5,672 nt of DNA from Ignavibacteria bacterium (GTDB lineage Bacteria > Bacteroidota > Ignavibacteria > UBA10030 > UBA6906), in NCBI GenBank assembly GCA_029859455.1, contig JAOUDE010000178.1, positions 1 to 5,672 on the forward strand, in the 5' to 3' direction. Positions 1-5,672 of the stretch are shown here, piece after piece. Numbering within the stretch: position 1 is the first letter of the stretch; every line of letters starts with the position of its first letter. Position numbers and translations under genes: made by a program. The notes beneath the pieces were generated by a model, which saw only the letters and a program-made list of their open reading frames with translations, was not told the origin of the DNA and made no database searches.

Positions 1-832
1 TGAGATAGTCGTTCCGTGGGGTGAATCGGTACGGTCTGAACAGATCGTGGAGGCTCTCGGTAATCACCCTGAGGCCAGGGGGGTCGTCGTCGTCCATAGT
101 GAAACGTCAACAGGAGCGGCAGCGGATGTCAGATCGATTGCGGCTGCCGTGCGCGGACACTCTGACGCTCTCGTGATTGTGGATGGAATTACCGCGGTCG
201 GAGCGCTCGAGTTTCGACTGGACGAATGGGGAGTCGACGTGTGTGTGACCGGATCGCAGAAGGGGCTGATGATCCCGCCCGGTCTTGCCTTCGTTGCGTT
301 GGGCCCCCGCGCTGTCGCCGCCATGGAGAACAGCACGGTTCCGCATTTCTACTTCAGCCTCAGAAAGGCGGTCGAGTCATGGAAGAAGCATGATACTCCC
401 TGGACACCTGCAGTTTCGCTGATCATCGGTGTGGACCGTGCTCTGGAGATGATTCGTTCCGAAGGGATCGAAGAAGTCTGGGCCAGGCATGACCGGCTGG
501 CGGGTGCTCTGCGGGCAGGGGTCGGGGCGGTCGGCCTGAAAGTGTTCGCTCAGTCGCCTTCGAACGCGGTCACCCCGGTTGTTGTGCCTGAGGGGCTCGA
601 TTGGGGGGCGTTCAACAGAAGCCTGAAAATCGATGACGGTATCACCGTTGCGGGAGGACAGGACCATTATAAGGGAAAGATCTTCAGAGTCTCTCACCTC
701 GGTTATTACGATGATCTGGACATGGTGACTGTCATGTCAGCTATTGAACGGGCACTCGTGCAGCAGAAGTTCTCCTTCCGGCAGGGAGAAGGAGTGGCGG
801 CGACACACAGGAGCCTTATTGGTCATGGATGA
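1..832 (+). CDS. Class V PLP-dependent aminotransferase (alanine/serine-glyoxylate aminotransferase family), 5' truncated
   Basis: The reading frame is open from base 2 and begins before the window. The first in-frame GTG (base 47) lies inside conserved sequence and is not the start. About 276 residues are visible; family members have roughly 380, so about 100 N-terminal residues are missing. Family landmarks seen in order are HSETSTG, the PLP-pyridine aspartate in VDGITAVG (codon 182-184), the Schiff-base lysine in TGSQKGLM (codon 260-262), and the C-terminal GGQDHYKGKIFRVSHLGY block. The ending GEGVAA resembles the usual tail of this family. The family moves amino groups between alanine, serine or aspartate and glyoxylate, pyruvate or similar oxo acids in the cytoplasm. 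Its stop overlaps the serA start by 8 nt, so the two are probably co-translated. From this context a phosphoserine transaminase role is plausible but inferred; the sequence does not settle the substrate. Confidence 0.9.
   Translation, partial: EIVVPWGESVRSEQIVEALGNHPEARGVVVVHSETSTGAAADVRSIAAAVRGHSDALVIVDGITAVGALEFRLDEWGVDVCVTGSQKGLMIPPGLAFVALGPRAVAAMENSTVPHFYFSLRKAVESWKKHDTPWTPAVSLIIGVDRALEMIRSEGIEEVWARHDRLAGALRAGVGAVGLKVFAQSPSNAVTPVVVPEGLDWGAFNRSLKIDDGITVAGGQDHYKGKIFRVSHLGYYDDLDMVTVMSAIERALVQQKFSFRQGEGVAATHRSLIGHG
808..813 (+). promoter_or_regulatory. Ribosome binding site of serA
   Basis: CAGGAG lies inside the 3' end of the aminotransferase gene, 11 nt before the ATG at 825. It favours 825 over the upstream in-frame ATG at 744. 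The start and the upstream stop share ATGGATGA (825-832), an arrangement that favours translational coupling. Confidence 0.6.
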
Positions 833-2423
833 GAAAGGGATCCGCATCCTGGTCAGCGACCAGATTGAGCAGGTCGGCCGGGATCACCTGGAAAACGAAG
901 GATTTCGTGTCGATTTCCGGCCCGGGCTGTCCCCCGATGTGCTGGAGGAGGTCATACCCCAGTATGACGCTCTCGTGGTCCGGAGCGCAACCCAGGTAAC
1001 AGCCGGTGTCATCGAAAAAGGAGCGAAGCTCCGGGTCATCGGAAGAGCCGGAACCGGTGTGGATAATATCGATGTGCCGACCGCAACACGGCGGGGAGTT
1101 CTTGTGATGAATACCCCCGGGGGGAACACCGTTTCCGCCGCCGAACATACAGTCTCCATGATGCTCGCTCTGGCGCGAAATATTCCCCAGGCTCATATGA
1201 GTCTCACGGGCGGACATTGGGAGCGGAAGAAATTTGTCGGCCTTGAGGTTCTGGAGAAGAGTGTCGGAGTGCTTGGGATGGGGAAGATCGGCCGCGAAGT
1301 TGCCCGGCGGTGCCAGGGACTGGGGATGCGTGTTCTCGCCTACGATCCCTTGATGCAGGCCGATGCGGCGTTGAAGCTGAATGTCGAGCTTGTCAATCTG
1401 GATGAACTGTTCCGCCGTGCCGATTTTATCACGGTCCATACACCGCTGACGGCGGACACCAGGGGTCTGATCAACGATGAGTCTCTCTCGCGGTGCAAGA
1501 AGGGAGTCAGAATTGTCAATTGCGCGCGCGGGGGAATCGTGGATGAAGCTGCTCTCCTGCGGGGGCTTGAGAGTGGCATCGTCGGTGGCGCGGCCCTCGA
1601 CGTGTTCGAACAGGAGCCGCCCGGAGAGAGTCCTCTCCTCCGCCATCCGCGTGTGGTCGTTACGCCGCATCTGGGGGCTTCGACCGAGGAAGCGCAGGAG
1701 AAAGTTGCAGTTCAGATAGCGGTCGCGATTGCCGATGCGCTGAAGGGCCGCGCTTACGCGGGGGTTGTGAACGCTTCGATTCTTCACATGGCGATCAACG
1801 AAGATGTGCGGCCGTTCCTTCAGCTTGCAGAAAAGATCGGGCGGCTGGCCGGGCAGGTGGTTGATGGGAAAATCCGGCGGCTGACTGTTTCCGGTGAGGG
1901 AGATCTTGTAAGCGGGTCGATTGAACTTCTGAAGGCAGGAGTACTGGATGGGGTTCTGTCGCATTTCCACCCTGATCCCGTGAATATGATCAATGCACCG
2001 GTACTTGCAGCCGAAATGGGGATCGAGGTCCGCGAGCTGAAGAGAGGAGGAGGGAAGGAATTCCTGCACTCCCTTGGAGTGGTTCTGGAGACAGAGAAGG
2101 ATTCTATCGATATTGTGGGGACTGTATTCGGACAATCATCGTGGCGGCTGGTAAAGATCGATGGCTATAGAATAGAGGTCAATCCAGGAGGATACCTGCT
2201 CATTTATAGGAATGTTGACAAGCCGGGCTTTTTGGCCCGGGTGGGATCGATTCTGGCCGAAACAGGCATCAACATCGGGAGCGTTTCGCTCGGTCGGAAG
2301 AAGGCGGGGGAGACTGCGATGACGATCATGAGTGTCGATGACCCTGTCCCGGATTCAGTTCTGGAGCGGCTTTCACAACTCGAAGGTGTCTCCGGGCTTC
2401 GTTTCGTGGACCTCAGGGACTAG
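825..2423 (+). CDS. serA: D-3-phosphoglycerate dehydrogenase, long form with ACT domain
   Basis: This 532-aa cytoplasmic enzyme oxidises 3-phosphoglycerate to 3-phosphohydroxypyruvate with NAD+, the committed step of phosphorylated serine synthesis. The N-terminal substrate-domain half shows RSATQVTA (residues 53-60) and GRAGTGVDNID (73-83). The Rossmann domain has GMGKIG at 151-156 and a likely ribose-binding Asp174. The catalytic triad of the 2-hydroxyacid dehydrogenases is intact: Arg235 (NCARGG), Glu264 (FEQEPP) and His282 (TPHLGAST). An intervening (ASB-type) domain covers roughly 318-450 and a C-terminal ACT domain roughly 458-530 (RNVDKPGFLARVG, then INIGSVSLGR), the usual site of serine feedback. 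Length is normal for the long form. The ATG at 825 was chosen because MDEKGIRILVSD matches the family N-terminus; starting at 744 would add 27 low-complexity residues. It overlaps the aminotransferase by 8 nt. Confidence 0.97.
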   Translation: MDEKGIRILVSDQIEQVGRDHLENEGFRVDFRPGLSPDVLEEVIPQYDALVVRSATQVTAGVIEKGAKLRVIGRAGTGVDNIDVPTATRRGVLVMNTPGGNTVSAAEHTVSMMLALARNIPQAHMSLTGGHWERKKFVGLEVLEKSVGVLGMGKIGREVARRCQGLGMRVLAYDPLMQADAALKLNVELVNLDELFRRADFITVHTPLTADTRGLINDESLSRCKKGVRIVNCARGGIVDEAALLRGLESGIVGGAALDVFEQEPPGESPLLRHPRVVVTPHLGASTEEAQEKVAVQIAVAIADALKGRAYAGVVNASILHMAINEDVRPFLQLAEKIGRLAGQVVDGKIRRLTVSGEGDLVSGSIELLKAGVLDGVLSHFHPDPVNMINAPVLAAEMGIEVRELKRGGGKEFLHSLGVVLETEKDSIDIVGTVFGQSSWRLVKIDGYRIEVNPGGYLLIYRNVDKPGFLARVGSILAETGINIGSVSLGRKKAGETAMTIMSVDDPVPDSVLERLSQLEGVSGLRFVDLRD

Positions 2424-2444
2424 GCCCGATTTTCACGTTTTTTT
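2405..2444 (+). terminator. Possible intrinsic terminator after serA
   Basis: GGACCT (2408-2413) can pair with AGGCCC (2422-2427) with one A-C mismatch, and outer CGT/ACG bases (2405-2407 and 2435-2437) can extend the stem around a bulge. Seven T's follow at 2438-2444. The stem is imperfect and overlaps the serA stop codon, so this is only a candidate. Its position just before a strong promoter fits the boundary between two transcription units. Confidence 0.35.
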
Positions 2445-2454
2445 CCTCCTACCC

Positions 2455-2483
2455 TTGACAAAGAAGTCACCCCTCTGTATATT
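2455..2483 (+). promoter_or_regulatory. Sigma70-type promoter for the lipoprotein/TonB-receptor unit
   Basis: The -35 box TTGACA (2455-2460) matches consensus at all six positions. After a 17-nt spacer, the -10 box TATATT (2478-2483) matches five of six. A start site is expected at a purine around 2489-2491. It lies 31 nt after the serA stop and points toward the envelope genes starting at 2820, implying an untranslated leader of about 330 nt. I see no comparably good promoter closer to the lipoprotein gene. Confidence 0.7.
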
Positions 2484-2489
2484 GCGCAG

Positions 2490-2819
2490 GAATAGCCCAC
2501 ACTCCAAAAACCACCCACACGTAAGGAGGTGACGCTGCCCGGGGGTCATTGATACTACATTTCTCAATCAACATTCCTGTTCGGGACTGAACCAAGGTCC
2601 CGCTTGTTTGCCTGAAGACTATCGCTAATGCAACTCCTCTCACAGAGGAGAGGTGAGCCTGGCCGGATGAAGGTGTCTCTTCTGTGTTTGCGTGCGTGCG
2701 GTTGACCTTCAGGGAAACAACATTCACCATCGGATTTAGTGTCACGGTGTTCCAGTGCGGGACACTTATGTAATATTCTCATAGAATCAACTCTGTCTGA
2801 TACCAAAGGAGATCGACGA
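2490..2819 (+). other. Candidate structured 5' leader or small RNA region, no recognised family
   Basis: This stretch between the promoter and the lipoprotein start has no convincing protein gene. It holds TAAGGAGGTGA (2522-2532), complementary to the 16S rRNA 3' tail over 11 nt but with no normal start codon nearby. Inverted repeats include CGGGAC/GTCCCG (2582-2587, 2597-2602), CTCCTCT/AGAGGAG (2634-2640, 2644-2650), TGAAGGT/ACCTTCA (2668-2674, 2705-2711), AGTGTC/GACACT (2738-2743, 2761-2766) and ATTCT/AGAAT (2775-2779, 2783-2787). GAGGAGA (2645-2651) can instead pair with TCTCTTC (2676-2682), excluding the second helix and crossing the third. TGCG occurs three times in tandem at 2689-2700. 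I do not see hallmark sequences of cobalamin, TPP, FMN or SAM riboswitches, 6S RNA or tmRNA. Whether it is a cis-regulatory leader, a separate small RNA or just spacer is open. Confidence 0.4.
2806..2811 (+). promoter_or_regulatory. Ribosome binding site of the lipoprotein gene
   Basis: AAGGAG sits 8 nt before the ATG at 2820. It supports that start over the in-frame ATG at 2739, which would put 27 residues in front of a well-formed lipoprotein signal peptide. Confidence 0.75.
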
Positions 2820-3554
2820 ATGGTATTAAGGTCCCTTTTTTCTCACGCCTTGCCGGTAGCATTCGTCGCGGCGTTGCTTGTGGCAGGTTGTGTGGAGATC
2901 CCCTCCGAGGGGCACACGCCGCCTGACTATAAAGCTTCTGTTCGCGTCATGTATGTTGACCCTGCGATAACAGCTTCGGCAAGCATCAATGTCGCTGAAG
3001 GTCCAAGCTTCGGGAGTTTTTCCACCAGCATTTTCCCGTCAGGATCGTTCGGCACTGTTACCGGCTACACAACCGTTAATGCCGGGGGGAAGCAGCTGTT
3101 TCTTTCTCCGGGTGATGCGGATACCTCAGCACTCACCATTGCAGCTGACCAGAGAGGAACTTTGTTGGTTCTTCCGCGGAGCAGCACCGCCGACCCGAGA
3201 TTTCTCCTCAATGGGGAAGGCCGCCTGTTTGAGCCGACCGGAATCGAAGGTTCAAGCCGGGTTCAGTTCATCAATGCCATCACCGGCGGAATGGCTGACA
3301 CGACCAATATCGCGGTCGATGTCTACCGTACGTCGGACAGCACAACCGTCGTTACAAACCTTGCATTCGGTGCCGCCTCGGCAGATGTCCTTGTCGAGGA
3401 GGGAGTGTCGGAAGGGTTTTATCTGACACGGGCCGGGGCGACAGGTGCCCTCGGGACAGCCGTGACCATCACGGGTGCATCGAATACGGATTACACAATG
3501 GTCGGTTCCGGATCAGCCGATGCTGCAACATTGAGCTCATTCCGGAATGAATAA
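2820..3554 (+). CDS. Secreted lipoprotein with two DUF4397-like repeats
   Basis: The product has 244 aa. Residues 1-24 form a lipoprotein signal peptide: an Arg near the start, a hydrophobic core, then the lipobox LVAGC with Cys24 as the predicted acylated residue. Val at +2 does not give an inner-membrane retention signal, so outer-membrane anchoring is likely. The rest looks like two beta-rich repeats of DUF4397 type: repeat 1 at about 38-118 (ASVRVMYVDP, then FGTVTGYTTVNAG) and repeat 2 at about 146-236 (SRVQFINA, NIAVDVYR, then LAFGAASADV). DUF4397 domains occur in secreted and cell-surface proteins and have no established biochemical role, so no function is assigned. No catalytic motif or further membrane segment is visible. 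The gene lies 43 nt upstream of a TonB-dependent receptor on the same strand and is probably co-transcribed with it. The DUF4397 match is by pattern and would need a profile search. Confidence 0.85.
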   Translation: MVLRSLFSHALPVAFVAALLVAGCVEIPSEGHTPPDYKASVRVMYVDPAITASASINVAEGPSFGSFSTSIFPSGSFGTVTGYTTVNAGGKQLFLSPGDADTSALTIAADQRGTLLVLPRSSTADPRFLLNGEGRLFEPTGIEGSSRVQFINAITGGMADTTNIAVDVYRTSDSTTVVTNLAFGAASADVLVEEGVSEGFYLTRAGATGALGTAVTITGASNTDYTMVGSGSADAATLSSFRNE

Positions 3555-3575
3555 GAAGCCAGTGAAACGGCTTCT
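3554..3575 (+). other. Intergenic hairpin between lipoprotein and TonB-receptor genes
   Basis: AGAAGCC (3554-3560) and GGCTTCT (3569-3575) form a perfect 7-bp stem with an 8-nt loop. The stem starts on the last base of the lipoprotein stop codon and ends 10 nt before the receptor's AAGGAG site (3586-3591). No T-tract follows, so it is not an ordinary intrinsic terminator. It may affect mRNA processing, stability or the relative expression of the two genes. Confidence 0.45.
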
Positions 3576-3597
3576 CAAAATGACGAAGGAGAAAAAC

Positions 3598-5672
3598 ATG
3601 CAAAAGAGATGGTTTGTACTCCTGATGGCATTCCTCGTTGTTCTCCCAATGACGCTGTTCGGAGGAACGACAGGGAAGATCAAGGGGCTGATCACCGACC
3701 AGAATTCCGGTGAGCCGCTGATCGGCGCGACCGTTGTTGTTGTCGGGACCAGTCTTGGTGCCGCGGCGAACATCAACGGAGAGTTCATAATCCTGAACGT
3801 TCCGGCCGGAGAATATGATCTTGAGGCCAAGTTCCTTGGTTATCAACCGTTGAGAGTCTCGGGTGTCAGGGTCAGTGCCGACCTGACGGTCGAACAGGAT
3901 TTCGCCATAGGCCCTCTGACAGAGGGTGTCGCGATGGAAGAGATCGTGGTTGAAAGACAACGGGATCTTGTGCAGAAGAATGCAACAAATGCAGTGAGGA
4001 TCCAGACAGGGGAGGATATCAAGAATCTCCCGATCCGAGGTGTGGCGGCGGCAGTCGCTCTCAGCCCGGGTGCAGTCGAGCAGAACGGGAAGCTGTATAT
4101 CCGTGGCGGCCGTGAGAATGATGTCGGCTATTATCTCGAAGGAGCGACGACACGTAACGTGTTTGGAAGAACCAGAACGCTGGGTGCTTCCGCCGACGCA
4201 TCATTCGGTGGAGATCGTGTTGAGAACCTGACCACCGTTATCCCTGAGGCCCTCGAAGAGTTCCAGGTGCAGGCCGGTGGTTATCAGGCCCAGTACGGCG
4301 GCGCCAATGCCGGTATCGTGCGGCAGACGCTTCGGAGTGGTGGTACTGACTACAAGGCCAGTTTCCTTGTTGAGACCGACCGGTACACCGGGATGAACGA
4401 GGAGTCGCTTGGCTCGTTTTCGTACGGCTACAGCAACTATGTGTTGACGCTGAGTGGCCCCATTACAAACAATATCAAGTTTTTCGTCGCTGGTGAGAAC
4501 GCCTTCCAGAGAGACTGGCGTCAGGTGTTCTGGACCGGATTCCGGTTTGAAAACCTTCCTGACGGGAACTTCGATGCAACGATCGGTTCGCTCGGTTTCT
4601 CGGATACCGTTGATGTGCTCGAGGTAAAAGACGGCAACATCCCCGGAATGCACAACAACCGGTACACCACGAACGGTACAATCACCTTCGATTGGAACCC
4701 GGTCATTGTCAGGCTTGGCGGTGCGTTTACCTGGTCAGAAACTCAGGGGAACGCGAACGTGATTCCGGAGGTCTTCAATCTCGGACGCCTTCCGATAACG
4801 GAACGAAGCAACCTGCTGTTGAATGCGAAGCTGACTCACATCGTCAGCCCGACCATGCTCTATGAAGTCAACGTGAACTACTCCGATGATCGTGACAAAC
4901 GATACGATCCGGTCCTTGGAGACAACTTCATGGCGTACGGCGATAGTATCGCCAATGCGGCAATTGGTTATTCTTACAGGAGTTATACTCAGGGGCCCGG
5001 CAACTCGAACTTCGGTGCCGGAAGCCCGACCGGGTATTCATTCTACGGGTTCCCGTTTGACCGTTACGGTGAACCACAGACACCGTATCAGAAGAGAAAA
5101 ATTGAAAAGTTCGGCGGTAATATTGACTTCACCGCCCAGCTCGGAAATGTCCATGAGTTGAAAGCGGGTGGTTCGTTTGACAGTTACACCGTGCGCAATT
5201 ACGGTATCAACAGAACCGGACCTGGCAGTCTTCTTGACTTCTACAGAAACAATCCGGACCTCGCGAGAACACCGGGAGACGATCTCGACTTTTCGGTCGG
5301 CGATGAGCTCGGTGCCAACAATTACGGGTACGATTTCTACGGTAACGAAATCGATGACGGCCCTGATGGCGCGAAGAATCCGATCTACTGGGCGATGTAT
5401 GTACAGGACAAAATCGAGTATGACGACCTGATTATCAATGCGGGTTTGAGGCTCGATTATATCGATAATGATGATTTTACATTTGTCGATGATCCTACAA
5501 CCCCGACAGTGGTCGAAGGCCCGGATAATCCCTCGATCGATCCTGTTACCAAGTTCTATCGGCCGACCGGTCAGGCTGCAAAGGATCCATTTGTTTCTGT
5601 TCAGCCCCGGCTCGGTTTCTCATTCCCGGTTTCCGACCGGACACGTTTCTATGTCCAGTACGGAAAGTTCAC
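3598..5672 (+). CDS. TonB-dependent outer-membrane receptor, Oar-like, with carboxypeptidase-regulatory-like domain, 3' truncated
   Basis: The frame stays open to the right edge, giving 691 visible residues; the C-terminal part of the barrel is missing. The start is set by AAGGAG (3586-3591), 6 nt before the ATG, and by a signal peptide at residues 1 to about 22 (MQKRW, hydrophobic core, LFG). Residues about 26-105 form a carboxypeptidase-regulatory-like beta-sandwich (GEPLIGATV at 38-46, NVPAGEYDL at 67-75). MEEIVV (113-118) resembles a TonB box. The plug follows at about 128-250: IKNLPIRGV, LYIRGGRENDVGYYLEGA, then ALEEFQVQAGGYQAQYGG and a GIV...GG end. Barrel strands follow, including YVQDKIEYDDLIINAGLRLDY near 601-621. 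Such proteins take up ligands across the outer membrane using TonB-ExbB-ExbD energy. SusC-type plug features are not seen, and neither is an adjacent SusD, so it resembles Oar-like receptors. The ligand is unknown. The upstream lipoprotein is its probable operon partner. Confidence 0.93.
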   Translation, partial: MQKRWFVLLMAFLVVLPMTLFGGTTGKIKGLITDQNSGEPLIGATVVVVGTSLGAAANINGEFIILNVPAGEYDLEAKFLGYQPLRVSGVRVSADLTVEQDFAIGPLTEGVAMEEIVVERQRDLVQKNATNAVRIQTGEDIKNLPIRGVAAAVALSPGAVEQNGKLYIRGGRENDVGYYLEGATTRNVFGRTRTLGASADASFGGDRVENLTTVIPEALEEFQVQAGGYQAQYGGANAGIVRQTLRSGGTDYKASFLVETDRYTGMNEESLGSFSYGYSNYVLTLSGPITNNIKFFVAGENAFQRDWRQVFWTGFRFENLPDGNFDATIGSLGFSDTVDVLEVKDGNIPGMHNNRYTTNGTITFDWNPVIVRLGGAFTWSETQGNANVIPEVFNLGRLPITERSNLLLNAKLTHIVSPTMLYEVNVNYSDDRDKRYDPVLGDNFMAYGDSIANAAIGYSYRSYTQGPGNSNFGAGSPTGYSFYGFPFDRYGEPQTPYQKRKIEKFGGNIDFTAQLGNVHELKAGGSFDSYTVRNYGINRTGPGSLLDFYRNNPDLARTPGDDLDFSVGDELGANNYGYDFYGNEIDDGPDGAKNPIYWAMYVQDKIEYDDLIINAGLRLDYIDNDDFTFVDDPTTPTVVEGPDNPSIDPVTKFYRPTGQAAKDPFVSVQPRLGFSFPVSDRTRFYVQYGKF

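Noticed and set aside
744..824. In-frame ATG at 744 as the serA start
   Set aside because: It would add 27 non-conserved residues and overlap the aminotransferase by 89 nt; the start at 825 has a ribosome binding site and gives the family N-terminus.
816..2135. Long open frame of 439 codons on the minus strand opposite serA
   Set aside because: It lies entirely antisense to a fully conserved serA, its product has no recognisable domain, and it is rich in Arg, His, Pro and Ser as expected for an antisense shadow of GC-rich coding sequence.
2223..2240. GC-rich hairpin CCGGGC/GCCCGG inside serA
   Set aside because: It falls in codons for the conserved KPGFLAR segment of the ACT domain and the T-run is in the loop, so a chance product of codon choice is the simplest explanation.
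2522..2532. Reverse complement resembles the 3' end of 16S rRNA (TCACCTCCTTA)
   Set aside because: The flanking bases on that strand do not match helix 45 or other 16S sequence; it is better read as a strong Shine-Dalgarno-like motif on the plus strand.
2645..2675. Slight resemblance of AGAGGTGAGCCTGGCC plus ATGAAGG to the 5' part of a SAM-I riboswitch
   Set aside because: The GCAACC segment and the closing P1 helix are missing, and the downstream genes do not belong to methionine metabolism.
2748..2776. TAATAT at 2771-2776 as the -10 of a closer promoter for the lipoprotein
   Set aside because: The sequence at the -35 position (TGTTCC) is far from consensus; the site at 2455-2483 is much better.
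2467..2806. Overlapping minus-strand open frames of 80-92 codons in the serA-lipoprotein gap
   Set aside because: No recognisable domain, no convincing ribosome binding site, and they lie antisense to the promoter and structured leader.
3469..3960. Minus-strand open frame of 163 codons across the lipoprotein/receptor junction
   Set aside because: It is antisense to two well-supported genes, including the receptor's signal peptide and first domain, and shows no domain of its own.
4201..4706. Minus-strand open frames inside the receptor gene
   Set aside because: They are antisense shadows of continuous plug and barrel coding sequence on the plus strand.

Overview
The window looks like an ordinary chromosomal stretch from a Gram-negative bacterium, probably a non-Bacteroidota lineage of the FCB superphylum or a related candidate phylum (KSB1, Zixibacteria, Calditrichota, Marinimicrobiota and Gemmatimonadota types). 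Three things suggest this: an Oar-like TonB-dependent receptor with an N-terminal carboxypeptidase-regulatory-like domain, an outer-membrane-type lipoprotein with DUF4397-like repeats, and a class V aminotransferase next to serA. Classical Bacteroidota usually lack strong Shine-Dalgarno sites and use a different promoter consensus. Here the genes have clear AGGAG-type sites and there is a near-perfect sigma70-type promoter, so Bacteroidota proper is less likely. The assignment is inference, not proof.

Region 1 (1-2423) is the end of a biosynthetic operon. A 5'-truncated class V PLP aminotransferase overlaps by 8 nt a complete long-form D-3-phosphoglycerate dehydrogenase (serA) with NAD-binding, intervening and ACT domains. 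Together they could supply the first two steps of phosphorylated serine synthesis, with the class V enzyme replacing SerC, or they could link serine and glyoxylate metabolism. A weak terminator-like stem followed by seven T's comes after serA.

Region 2 (2424-2819) has no convincing protein gene. It begins with a TTGACA-17 nt-TATATT promoter and would give an RNA leader of about 330 nt. That leader holds an 11-nt perfect complement to the 16S rRNA 3' tail, several perfect inverted repeats, a set of mutually exclusive helices and a 12-codon mini-ORF. It matches no riboswitch or RNA family I can recognise and is the least explained part of the window.

Region 3 (2820-5672) is a two-gene cell-envelope unit: a 244-aa lipoprotein with two DUF4397-like repeats, a 43-nt gap holding a 7-bp hairpin, then a TonB-dependent receptor that runs off the right edge with 691 residues visible. 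The likely picture is a surface or periplasm-facing lipoprotein made together with an outer-membrane transporter. The substrate cannot be read from the sequence. I saw no tRNA, rRNA, CRISPR array, insertion sequence or transposase.
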